Assembly (NCBI GenBank): GCA_964566545.1
Contig: CAZMIX010000043.1
Span: forward strand, 1-20,718
Direction of reading: 5' to 3'
From: JAEYFP01 sp964566545
GTDB lineage: Bacteria > Bacillota > Clostridia > Lachnospirales > Lachnospiraceae
Length of the DNA stretch: 20,718 nt
The notes beneath the pieces are model-generated. The model did not search any database. It saw only the letters and a program-made list of their open reading frames with translations, and was not told the DNA's origin. A program made the position numbers and the translations under genes. Below are positions 1 to 7,359 of the stretch, in pieces; position 1 is the stretch's first letter, and each line of letters opens with the position of its first letter.

Positions 1-1306
1 TGCAGATGTGGATGTTTCCGCACTTGCAGGAACGAAAATTGCTGTTTATACACATGGCGGAAACAGAGTTCTCGGTGAAGAAAAGAAGGATGAGGACGGC
101 AATACATACCGTGATGAATCTTCCGCATGGCTGACCCAGCTTGCAGAGAGATTTACAGCAGAAACAGGCATTGAAGTAGAGCTGAACGTAGTAACGAACG
201 AAGAGGAAATTGAACCACTCTTCAAGGTTCAGGATGCTAGCGTTGATGTATTTACTCCTCCAAACTGGAGCCTTGCACAGTGGGAAGCGTATTCCGAGCC
301 ATATTGTACGGTAGCCGAAGCATCGGAGATCTACGGTGCGGATTATACAGGCTCGATGCCGAACAACGGAACGGACGTATTCAGTATCATGCCGGCAAAG
401 GCATACAACCAGTGCGTTGTATATAATGAAGAAATAATTAAGGCGGCAGGCTACGATGAGATTCCGGCAACTCTTGAGGGATTCAATGAAATGTGTGCGG
501 CAATCAGGGATATGGGCGTTACACCGATTTCCATGCATAGAGTGGAAAATTGGCCGCTTGCGACCGTACAGGATTTCGCAGGTTATGTAGTGGGCAATCC
601 GAACGTGCTTGCAGAGTGTCTGAAGGAAGAAAATCCGTTCTCGGAGGACGCACCGTTTGGAAAGACAATCAAGATTTATACTGAATGGAAAGCGGCCGGC
701 TTCTTTGAGCCGGAAGTTTATACGGATTTCGGCGTGGCAATGGATAGTGTCGCTTACGGTAAGGCAGCGATGATGCTGTTTGGTTCCTGGGTAGTTCCTC
801 AGATTCAGGGACGTGTTCCGGAAGGAACAGATCCGTCCATCATTAAATTTGCTCCGGCTCCGGATTTTGGCGCAGGCAGATATGTCCTCGCGGCTCCGGC
901 TGACAACTGGGCAATCTCCAAGTTCTCAGATAATAAGGAAGCGGCAAGAGCCTTTATTGAATATGTTTCGGAAGATGCACAGTTCCTTGCGGACAGCGGA
1001 TTTATCGCAAATAAGAAGGGTGTGGATCCGGTTGTGCCTGACCTTTACAAGATCATCGATGATGCGGTGGCAGCAGGCGAGGTAACACCGTTGTTCGTTC
1101 CTGCAACAGACGACAATACATTGCATAATCAGGAGATTCTCGAGGAAGCAGGATTATGGGCAGATTACAAGTATGTTGGTCTCCTGTTTGACTCCCTTGA
1201 TGTAACAAAACCGGATGACTGGTCTGCATATGAGAAACAGGTTGAAGATCAGAATAAGATTTACAACGATTACAGAGATGAGCTTGGATATATTTGGAAA
1301 GACTAA
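1..1306 (+). CDS. ABC transporter sugar-binding protein, family 1 (5' partial)
   Basis: Extracellular solute-binding protein of a carbohydrate ABC importer. It would capture oligosaccharides outside the membrane and hand them to the two permeases that follow. The reading frame is open from base 2 to the stop at 1304-1306, and the GTG at 8 has no ribosome binding site, so the true start, signal peptide and lipobox lie before the window. About 434 residues are visible. They show the family-1 pattern: an opening IAVYTHGG strand, a TAETGIEVE segment, a hinge region, and an AYGKAAMMLFGSW block near two thirds of the length that is typical of sugar binders. The position directly before two permeases and mannan enzymes suggests mannooligosaccharides as ligand; this is inferred from context only. 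Family call is firm, ligand less so. Confidence 0.9.
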   Translation, partial: ADVDVSALAGTKIAVYTHGGNRVLGEEKKDEDGNTYRDESSAWLTQLAERFTAETGIEVELNVVTNEEEIEPLFKVQDASVDVFTPPNWSLAQWEAYSEPYCTVAEASEIYGADYTGSMPNNGTDVFSIMPAKAYNQCVVYNEEIIKAAGYDEIPATLEGFNEMCAAIRDMGVTPISMHRVENWPLATVQDFAGYVVGNPNVLAECLKEENPFSEDAPFGKTIKIYTEWKAAGFFEPEVYTDFGVAMDSVAYGKAAMMLFGSWVVPQIQGRVPEGTDPSIIKFAPAPDFGAGRYVLAAPADNWAISKFSDNKEAARAFIEYVSEDAQFLADSGFIANKKGVDPVVPDLYKIIDDAVAAGEVTPLFVPATDDNTLHNQEILEEAGLWADYKYVGLLFDSLDVTKPDDWSAYEKQVEDQNKIYNDYRDELGYIWKD

Positions 1307-1336
1307 AGAAATAAGAGGATAAGAGTCCTGTAAAAT

Positions 1337-1368
1337 AGTGCCTCTTCTGCGCTGCCGGGAGAGGCACT
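1337..1368 (+). promoter_or_regulatory. Intercistronic stem-loop after the binding-protein gene
   Basis: A 9-bp perfect stem (AGTGCCTCT at 1337-1345 with AGAGGCACT at 1360-1368) encloses a 14-nt loop in the 83-bp gap between the binding-protein gene and the first permease. No T-run follows, so full termination is unlikely. Hairpins at this place in ABC operons often protect the upstream message, which gives more binding protein than permease. That role is inferred. Confidence 0.6.
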
Positions 1369-1389
1369 TATTAAAGGAAAGGAAATCGT

Positions 1390-2253
1390 ATGAGAAGAAC
1401 AAAGAGCAGTAGGGCAATTATCATTTTATTTTTAATACTGCCGGTCATCCATTTGTTGATTTTTTCTTATATCCCGATTATGCTGAATGTCTACCTAAGC
1501 TTTACGAACTATAAGGGATTGGGGATTCCAAAATGGATTGGACTGAAAAACTATCAGAGAATCTTCACAGATACGCGATATATCGCTGTATTCAAGAACT
1601 GCATCTGGTATATGATTGTTGCAATTCCGCAATTGATATTTGCATTTTTTCTTGCGGTGTTTGTAAATGGAAAGTTCAAAGGTTTGAATCTGTTTAAGAG
1701 CATCTTAATTATCCCTTATCTGTTGAACGGTGTTATTGTTTCCACAATATTTATTATTTTCTTTAACAATTCGGGAACGCTGAACACGATTTTAGGTGCG
1801 ATCGGCCTTAGCGGACTTACGCAGCAATGGCTGCAAAATCTGAGGCTCGTCAATCCCTCCATCGCTTCCATTAGTATCTGGCGCTATTACGGAATGAATT
1901 TTATCATGTTTTTTGGTGCTTTGCAAACGATTCCCTCGGAGCTGTTCGAGGCGGCAGCGGTAGACGGGGCGACAAAATGGCAGGAAATAAAATGGATTTC
2001 TATTCCTTCAATTAAAAATGTATTATATATCAACATTTTGTTAAGTATTTCCGGCTCGATTCAGGTGTTTGAAATTCCGTATATCATGTTGAACGGATCC
2101 AACGGAACCGTTACGCCGGTGATACAAATTCAGCAGAGCGCGTTTCAGGAGGATAAATACGGCTTCGGCGCAGCGCTGTCTATTGTCGTATTTGTCATAG
2201 TTGTCATTGCGGTGCAGCTCCAAAACGTATTAAAGAAGAGAGGGGAGGACTGA
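1390..2253 (+). CDS. ABC sugar transporter permease, MalF/UgpA type
   Basis: Membrane permease of a carbohydrate ABC importer. The 287 residues hold about six hydrophobic segments: one at residues 9-37, then a block from 70 to 125, and further spans to the C-terminus. The EAA loop that contacts the ATPase is clear at residues 187-206 (EAAAVDGATKWQEIKWISIP). Length fits MalF-like permeases without the large periplasmic loop. The ATG follows AAGGAAAGG. It lies downstream of the binding protein and ends 1 bp before the second permease, so the two are probably translationally coupled and form a heterodimer. The cluster carries no ATPase gene here; such importers in Firmicutes usually share an MsmK/MsiK-type ATPase encoded elsewhere. 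Confidence 0.95.
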   Translation: MRRTKSSRAIIILFLILPVIHLLIFSYIPIMLNVYLSFTNYKGLGIPKWIGLKNYQRIFTDTRYIAVFKNCIWYMIVAIPQLIFAFFLAVFVNGKFKGLNLFKSILIIPYLLNGVIVSTIFIIFFNNSGTLNTILGAIGLSGLTQQWLQNLRLVNPSIASISIWRYYGMNFIMFFGALQTIPSELFEAAAVDGATKWQEIKWISIPSIKNVLYINILLSISGSIQVFEIPYIMLNGSNGTVTPVIQIQQSAFQEDKYGFGAALSIVVFVIVVIAVQLQNVLKKRGED

Positions 2254-2254
2254 A

Positions 2255-3082
2255 ATGGATCGAGAGAGTAAGGGCTATAAAGCATTTCGGTATGTATTTT
2301 TAATTCTTTCCAGTGCGTTTGTCATTATTCCGATGGTTCCGCTTATTTTTATGGCTTTTAAAACAGGCGCGGAATATTCCGCAACGCCGGTACTGACGCC
2401 TCCCAAAAATTGGCTGAATTTTTACAATTTCGCCTACGCGATCCGGGTAGGTCAGCTGGGGCCGGCACTGATCAATACAGCGATCATCCTCGCACTCTCG
2501 CTTGGTATTCAGGTGATCTTTACGACGATGGTTTCCTATGTGCTTCATCGGTTTGATTTTAAGGGGAAGAAGCTTATTACGATCCTGTTTACGCTGACGA
2601 TGTTCATTCCGGCCGTTACGACGCAGACCGTTGTATTTCAGATGATTTACAGGATTGGCCTCGTTAATACGCGGGCGAGCGTCATTCTGCTGTATGCGGG
2701 TGTCGGCATTGTGGGCATTTATATCATGTTCAATCTGCTTAATTCGATTTCAAAGGAGCTGGATGAATCGGCGCGGATCGACGGCGCAAGTTATTTTGTA
2801 ATTTACCGCAAAATCATTTTGCCGCTGCTAAAACCCGCCTGCACAACACTGCTGATCTTGAACGGCATCGGCTACTACAATGACTTTTATATTCCGAATT
2901 TGTATTTGCGCAGCAACGTGCGAACCTTTACGATAGCGCTGTACAAATTTTTTGGAAATATGGCAACCCCGTTTGAAATTGTTGCGGCTGCTATCCTGAT
3001 CGGTATTGTGCCGATCGGTATTGTCTATCTGCTTTTGCAGAAATATATTTTCTACGGTTTAGCTGGAGCGATTAAATCATGA
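2255..3082 (+). CDS. ABC sugar transporter permease, MalG/AraQ type
   Basis: Second permease subunit of the importer, 275 residues with six predicted membrane spans. The EAA-type loop is at about residues 167-190 (KELDESARIDGASYFVIYRK), in the form usual for MalG-like proteins. The ATG comes 1 bp after the stop of the preceding permease, with GGGGAGG in the end of that gene as ribosome binding site. The stop overlaps the next start by ATGA (3079-3082). The sequence gives no direct clue to the sugar; the neighbouring mannan enzymes suggest mannooligosaccharides. Confidence 0.95.
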   Translation: MDRESKGYKAFRYVFLILSSAFVIIPMVPLIFMAFKTGAEYSATPVLTPPKNWLNFYNFAYAIRVGQLGPALINTAIILALSLGIQVIFTTMVSYVLHRFDFKGKKLITILFTLTMFIPAVTTQTVVFQMIYRIGLVNTRASVILLYAGVGIVGIYIMFNLLNSISKELDESARIDGASYFVIYRKIILPLLKPACTTLLILNGIGYYNDFYIPNLYLRSNVRTFTIALYKFFGNMATPFEIVAAAILIGIVPIGIVYLLLQKYIFYGLAGAIKS

Positions 3083-3717
3083 TCAGGGAAAACCTATTGT
3101 ACAGAATTATGGGCTATATCCATATTACGTTGTTTGTAAGCCTCTGCTGCGTGCTGACGATCGCACTTTCGGGTACGCTACTTTTGCTGCCGGCGGTTAC
3201 GGCCGTATTTCGGATCGGAGAAGATGTTTTATACAAAAAAGCGGATGTGAATGAAAGTGTTGTAAAAACTTATTTTCTGTATATAAAGGAGTCCCTGAGC
3301 CTAATGAAATGGATAGGTGTGGAACTTGTGATGCTTTTGAATCTTGCAAGTCTTTATTTGTTTGCGGGGCAGCAGGGAGTTGTTTTGAGCATTGCGACGC
3401 TGGCAATAGCGGCGTTTCTTCTGATTTTTCAGCTTTATGTCGCGGGCTATTTTGTATTTGTTGGCAAAAAGTTTACGCTGGAGGAAGCGGCGTTTGCGAT
3501 GATATGGCGTCCGACATTCCTAATTCCACTGTTTGCAGCGATGGTTCTGCTGTTGTTTTTTTTCAACTTAACGATTGCGGTCGTTCTGCTGTTTTCAGGC
3601 GCATTCTTTCTGTTTGCGCTTCAGGTGCCGATTTTTATTCAGATGCTTTCTTATAAAAAAATGTGTGGAACACTGGACGAAACGGACAAATTTTATTATT
3701 TAGTTAAAAATATGTAA
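3079..3717 (+). CDS. YesL-like membrane protein (DUF624)
   Basis: Integral membrane protein of 212 residues that resembles the YesL/DUF624 family, which often sits beside carbohydrate ABC importers in Firmicutes. No biochemical role is established for it. Hydrophobic segments fall at about residues 14-43, 78-96, 101-128, 145-163 and 164-188. There is no catalytic motif. Its ATG overlaps the stop of the MalG-type permease by 4 bp, so it is almost certainly translated with the transporter, and the GH130 gene follows 16 bp after its stop. A role in assembly, regulation or partner recruitment of the importer is plausible but not shown. The family call comes from recognising the pattern and context, not a search. 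Confidence 0.75.
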   Translation: MIRENLLYRIMGYIHITLFVSLCCVLTIALSGTLLLLPAVTAVFRIGEDVLYKKADVNESVVKTYFLYIKESLSLMKWIGVELVMLLNLASLYLFAGQQGVVLSIATLAIAAFLLIFQLYVAGYFVFVGKKFTLEEAAFAMIWRPTFLIPLFAAMVLLLFFFNLTIAVVLLFSGAFFLFALQVPIFIQMLSYKKMCGTLDETDKFYYLVKNM

Positions 3718-3733
3718 TAGAGGAGAATTACTT

Positions 3734-4756
3734 ATGAGTGAGACAAAAATGATTGCACCCGCTGTGGAAAATGTACCATGGCAGGAGAGGCCGGAAGACT
3801 TAAAGGGTGCTCCGATCTGGCGTTATCATGACAACCCGATCATCGGAAGAAATCCGATTGAGAACGTGGCGCGAATTTTTAACAGCGCGGTCATGCCTTA
3901 TGAAGGAAAGTTTATCGGCGTGTTCCGGGGAGAGCAGACGAATGGGGTTCCGTATATTTATCTTGGATACAGTCAGGATGGAATTCATTGGACATTTGAT
4001 GAAGAAAAAATTCCGTTTGAGGATGAGGACGGCAGGCCGTTTATGCCCCCATACGCATATGATCCAAGGCTTGTGAAGGTAGAGGATACCTATTATATTA
4101 TTTGGTGCCAAGATTTTTACGGTGCTTCAATCGGCATGGCAAAGACAACCGATTTTAAAAAATTTGTTCGTTTGGAAAATCCGTTTATTCCATATAATCG
4201 GAATGCGGTGTTGTTTCCAAGAAAAATTAACGGTAATTTTGCGCTGCTTTCCAGACCGAGCGACAGCGGTCATACACCGTTTGGGGATATCTTTTTAAGT
4301 GAAAGTCCTGATCTTGTGTATTGGGGAAAACACCGGCATGTCATGGGCAAGGGCAGCGAATGGTGGGAGTCCGTGAAAGTTGGCGGCGGTGCGGCACCGA
4401 TTGAGACGTCGGAAGGTTGGCTCATGTTTTATCACGGCGTGAGCAGCACGTGTAATGGTTTTGTATATAGCATCGGCGGCGCGATTCTGGATCTGGAACG
4501 TCCGTCCATCGTGAAATACCGCTGCGAAAACTTCCTGCTGACACCGGAGGAGTGGTATGAGGAACGCGGCTTTGTACCGAATGTTATTTTCCCGTGCGCA
4601 ACGCTCCATGATCCAAAGAGCGGAAAGATCGCCCTGTATTACGGCGCGGCGGACAGCTACGTTGGTCTGGCATTTACAAAATTTGATGAAATTATGGCTT
4701 ATATTAAGGAACATAGTGTTTTGACGAAAGATGATATGGAGTTCGGAATACGTTGA
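3734..4756 (+). CDS. GH130 beta-1,4-mannooligosaccharide phosphorylase (GH130_2-like)
   Basis: Cytoplasmic glycoside phosphorylase. It would remove the non-reducing mannose of beta-1,4-mannooligosaccharides with inorganic phosphate, releasing mannose-1-phosphate. The 340-residue length and the five-bladed beta-propeller repeat pattern fit GH130 subfamily 2 (Ruminococcus albus RaMP2 type). The catalytic acid is probably Asp110 in AYDPRL. Phosphate-binding basic residues are expected around VFRGEQ (63-68) and in NAVLFPRKI; LLSRPSD is a typical family block, and a YHG motif occurs in the C-terminal half. There is no signal peptide. The ATG has AGAGGAG upstream. It is the last gene before a 157-bp gap that carries a new promoter, so it is probably co-transcribed with the transporter. 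Subfamily choice rests on length and contrast with the second GH130 in this locus. Confidence 0.9.
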   Translation: MSETKMIAPAVENVPWQERPEDLKGAPIWRYHDNPIIGRNPIENVARIFNSAVMPYEGKFIGVFRGEQTNGVPYIYLGYSQDGIHWTFDEEKIPFEDEDGRPFMPPYAYDPRLVKVEDTYYIIWCQDFYGASIGMAKTTDFKKFVRLENPFIPYNRNAVLFPRKINGNFALLSRPSDSGHTPFGDIFLSESPDLVYWGKHRHVMGKGSEWWESVKVGGGAAPIETSEGWLMFYHGVSSTCNGFVYSIGGAILDLERPSIVKYRCENFLLTPEEWYEERGFVPNVIFPCATLHDPKSGKIALYYGAADSYVGLAFTKFDEIMAYIKEHSVLTKDDMEFGIR

Positions 4757-4763
4757 GAAAAAA

Positions 4764-4792
4764 TGCAAAAAGGTATTGCAATTAGCTGCAAT
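4764..4792. promoter_or_regulatory. Inverted-repeat operator candidate (TTGCA/TGCAA)
   Basis: Three copies of the 5-mer TGCAA or its complement lie in 28 bp. ATTGCA-N6-TGCAAT (4775-4792) has 6-bp arms, and an overlapping TGCAA-N7-TTGCA occupies 4764-4780. The middle copy is the -35 element of the promoter in this gap. That position suits a repressor that blocks RNA polymerase, perhaps a local sugar-responsive regulator encoded outside the window. Which protein binds is unknown. Confidence 0.4.
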
Positions 4793-4804
4793 TTCGTTTA
4801 AAAT
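4776..4804 (+). promoter_or_regulatory. Sigma-A promoter for the epimerase-esterase-GH36 unit
   Basis: TTGCAA at 4776-4781 and TAAAAT at 4799-4804 are separated by exactly 17 bp. They lie in the only large gap of the mannan locus, about 110 bp before the epimerase start. This suggests the second half of the locus can be transcribed separately from the transporter half. The match to consensus is fair, not perfect. Confidence 0.5.
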
Positions 4805-4848
4805 TAAGTTATAAAGTATAAAAGTTTAGGTAAATTAACAAAACAAAA

Positions 4849-4880
4849 CGGCGGGTCTTATCTATTTTTGGGGCTCGCTG
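4849..4880 (+). promoter_or_regulatory. Stem-loop in the epimerase leader
   Basis: CGGCGGGTCTT (4849-4859) can pair with GGGGCTCGCTG (4870-4880) over 11 bp, including five G-U pairs, with a 10-nt U-rich loop. It lies between the proposed promoter and the GGAGG ribosome binding site at 4901-4905. Only two T residues follow, so it is a weak terminator at best. It may stabilise or attenuate the message; the function is unknown. Confidence 0.35.
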
Positions 4881-4913
4881 TTCCAACGTTTATGACAATC
4901 GGAGGCGTGTTTT

Positions 4914-6092
4914 ATGTTGATTCAGGAAGTGACAGAGCATCTGCAAAAGGACATTATTCCCTTTTGGAAAGGATTAAGGGATGATGGGAACGGCGGATAT
5001 TATGGCTGGCTGGACTATGATCTGGTGCTCGATAAAAAAGCGGAAAAGGGCTGTATTCTTAACAGCCGGATTTTGTGGTTTTTTTCAAATGCTTATTTGA
5101 CACTAGGGGATAGTAGTCTGCTTGAGGAAGCGGCGCATGCATATGCATTCATGAAAGAGCGCTGTGTCGATCCTGAGTACGGCGGCGTGTATTGGTCTCT
5201 GCATTACGATGGAACAGTAAAGGACGGCACAAAGCACACGTATAATCAGGCGTTCGCCATCTATGCGCTGTCTTCGTATTATGATGCTTCCAAAGACGAA
5301 TCAGCTCTTTCACTCGCGCGTTCCCTGCAGCAGATAGTTGAGAAAAATTGCACGGACGAGGTCGGATATCTGGAAGCGTTTACCCGTGAATTCCAGCCGA
5401 AAAGCAATGAGAAGCTTTCGGAAAACGGTGTTATAGCGGAAAAGACGATGAACACGCTTCTGCATATATTTGAGGCTTATACGGAGTACTACCGTGTAAC
5501 AAAGGACGTTTTTACCGGAGAGCGCCTGCGTTTTATGATGGACACGATTGCGAATAAAATTTATAATCCCGTATTGCAGCGGCAGGAAGTTTTTTTTGAT
5601 AAAAACATGAACAGTATTTTAGATCTGCATTCCTACGGGCATGATATTGAGACAGCATGGCTTGTGGATCGCGGCTGTGAGGTGCTGGGTGACCATGCAT
5701 ATACGGACAAGATGAGTCCGATCACGAAGATGCTGACAAAGAAAATTTATGAGCGTGCCTATGTGAACCATTCCCTGATGAACGAGTGCGAAAAGGGAGT
5801 GGACAACAAAATGCGGGTATGGTGGGTGCAGGCGGAAACAGCAGTCGGGTTTTTAAACGGCTATGAAAAGGATTCGTCCCGGACGGAATACCTGCAGGCC
5901 GCAGCCGATATCTGGGGGTTTATTAAGCGGTATGTGATCGACAAACGAAGCGGTTCCGAATGGTTTTGGCAGGTAGACGAAAACGGAAAGCCGGATGAGA
6001 ATAAACCGATTGTCGAGCCGTGGAAATGTCCGTACCATAACGGAAGAATGTGTATGGAAATCATAAGGAGGAAAATTGATGCTGCATCCTAA
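4914..6092 (+). CDS. Mannobiose/cellobiose 2-epimerase (AGE family)
   Basis: Cytoplasmic epimerase that would convert beta-1,4-mannobiose to mannosylglucose by inverting C2 of the reducing sugar, producing the substrate of the next enzyme. The 392 residues form the (alpha/alpha)6 barrel expected of the N-acylglucosamine 2-epimerase family. Residues matching the cellobiose 2-epimerase active site are visible: Arg52 in NSRILW, His184 in NTLLHIFEAY, His243 in SYGHDIETAW and His375 in CPYHNGR. This spacing fits cellobiose/mannobiose epimerases rather than the GlcNAc/ManNAc enzyme. The ATG at 4914 has GGAGG 8 bp upstream. The 3' end overlaps the following GH130 start by 14 bp. Activity on mannobiose rather than cellobiose is inferred from the two GH130 neighbours. 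Confidence 0.92.
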   Translation: MLIQEVTEHLQKDIIPFWKGLRDDGNGGYYGWLDYDLVLDKKAEKGCILNSRILWFFSNAYLTLGDSSLLEEAAHAYAFMKERCVDPEYGGVYWSLHYDGTVKDGTKHTYNQAFAIYALSSYYDASKDESALSLARSLQQIVEKNCTDEVGYLEAFTREFQPKSNEKLSENGVIAEKTMNTLLHIFEAYTEYYRVTKDVFTGERLRFMMDTIANKIYNPVLQRQEVFFDKNMNSILDLHSYGHDIETAWLVDRGCEVLGDHAYTDKMSPITKMLTKKIYERAYVNHSLMNECEKGVDNKMRVWWVQAETAVGFLNGYEKDSSRTEYLQAAADIWGFIKRYVIDKRSGSEWFWQVDENGKPDENKPIVEPWKCPYHNGRMCMEIIRRKIDAAS

Positions 6093-7254
6093 TTATTATG
6101 TGGAACTGGAAAAGTACAACAGAGTTCTTGCAAGACCTAACAGAAAGTCGGATATTTACAATGGGATTTTTGACCGATGGGAATATCCGGTGTTGACAAG
6201 AAGGCATATTCCGCTCACTTGGAAATATGATCTGAATGTGCAGACAAACCCATTTTTTATGGAACGCCTCGGCGTGAATGCCGTGATGAATTCCGGCGCG
6301 ATTGAGTTAAACGGTAAGTTTTATCTTGTTGCCAGAATTGAGGGCAATGACAGGAAGTCGTTTTTTGGCGTGGCCGAGAGCGACAATGGAGTAGATGGCT
6401 TTCGGTTTTGGGATTACCCGATCCTGCTTGACGATACGTGTAAAGAGGAAACAAACGTCTATGATATGCGCCTGACAAAGCACGAGGACGGATATATTTA
6501 CGGTGTGTTTTGCTCGGAATCCAAGGATACGAGTGTAAATGATCTGTCGGCGGCGGTTGCGGCGGCAGGCATCGTCCGTACAAAGGATTTAAAGACGTGG
6601 GAGCGTCTTGACAATTTAAAAACATTGAATTCTCCGCAGCAGAGAAATGTTGTGCTGCATCCGGAGTTCGTAAACGGAAAATATGCATTTTATACAAGAC
6701 CAATGGATGACTTTATTGATACCGGTTCGGGCGGAGGCATCGGCTTTGGCCTGTGCGATGATATCACTCATGCTGTCATCGATGAAGAAATCATTACGAG
6801 CAAGAGAAGATACCATACGATTACTGAGGCGAAAAACGGTGCCGGTTGTGTACCGATCAAGACGGACAAGGGTTGGATTCATATCGCACACGGCGTTCGC
6901 AATACGGCAGCAGGGCTGCGCTATGTAATTTACGCGTTTGCGACTGATTTAAAGGATCCTGTCAGAGTGATCGCAGAGCCGAGCGGCGTCATGCTTGTGC
7001 CTCTCGGAAAGGAACGGGTCGGAGACGTATCCAATGTTGTGTTTACGAATGGTGCGATTGCCCGGGATAACGGGGATGTATTTATCTATTATGCTTCTTC
7101 GGATACGAGAATGCATGTTGCGACGACAACAGTCGATCAGCTCATTGATTATGTATTCCATACGCCAAAAGATCCGCTTCGCTCTGTTGAATGCGTTGCG
7201 CAGCGTTGCGAATTGATTAAAGAAAATCTGGAGTTGCTTGCAAAAGAAAAGTAA
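6079..7254 (+). CDS. GH130 4-O-beta-D-mannosyl-D-glucose phosphorylase (GH130_1-like)
   Basis: Cytoplasmic phosphorylase that would split mannosyl-beta-1,4-glucose with phosphate into mannose-1-phosphate and glucose. The opening HPNYYxELEKYNR, the NPFFMERLGVNAVMNSGA block and a length of about 391 residues fit GH130 subfamily 1 (RaMP1 and Bacteroides MGP type). The catalytic acid is probably Asp129 in NVYDMRL. An AHGVRNTAAGLRY block in the C-terminal half matches the family. An in-frame TTG at 6076 precedes the ATG, but AAGGAGG at 6065-6071 lies 7 bp from the ATG at 6079, so the ATG is chosen. The start lies inside the end of the epimerase gene, which indicates translational coupling of two consecutive pathway steps. 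A hairpin at 7279-7310 follows the stop. Confidence 0.93.
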   Translation: MLHPNYYVELEKYNRVLARPNRKSDIYNGIFDRWEYPVLTRRHIPLTWKYDLNVQTNPFFMERLGVNAVMNSGAIELNGKFYLVARIEGNDRKSFFGVAESDNGVDGFRFWDYPILLDDTCKEETNVYDMRLTKHEDGYIYGVFCSESKDTSVNDLSAAVAAAGIVRTKDLKTWERLDNLKTLNSPQQRNVVLHPEFVNGKYAFYTRPMDDFIDTGSGGGIGFGLCDDITHAVIDEEIITSKRRYHTITEAKNGAGCVPIKTDKGWIHIAHGVRNTAAGLRYVIYAFATDLKDPVRVIAEPSGVMLVPLGKERVGDVSNVVFTNGAIARDNGDVFIYYASSDTRMHVATTTVDQLIDYVFHTPKDPLRSVECVAQRCELIKENLELLAKEK

Positions 7255-7278
7255 AAAGTCGGCTTGTTTACTTAAAAT

Positions 7279-7310
7279 AGGGTCATGCTTTCCATGCGGA
7301 AGCATGCCCT
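7279..7310 (+). terminator. Hairpin between GH130 and CE2 genes (attenuator-like)
   Basis: CATGCTTTC (7284-7292) pairs with GGAAGCATG (7298-7306) over 9 bp around a 5-nt loop, and an outer AGGG/CCCT extends the stem with one bulged T. Only GTTTG follows, so termination is probably partial. It divides phosphorylase genes from esterase genes and may lower downstream expression. Confidence 0.4.
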
Positions 7311-7359
7311 GTTTGCATCACAAGGAATTTTAATTAATTGTCAGGAAGGGAAAGAAATC

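Noticed and set aside
4787..4803. Possible catabolite-response (cre) site near TGCAATTTCG
   Set aside because: The CG is one base too far from the TG half, and the right half does not match the cre consensus.
7285..7359. 25-codon longer N-terminus for the CE2-like esterase
   Set aside because: The ATG at 7285 sits inside a hairpin without a ribosome binding site; the ATG at 7360 has one, and the extra residues do not look like part of a domain or a signal peptide.
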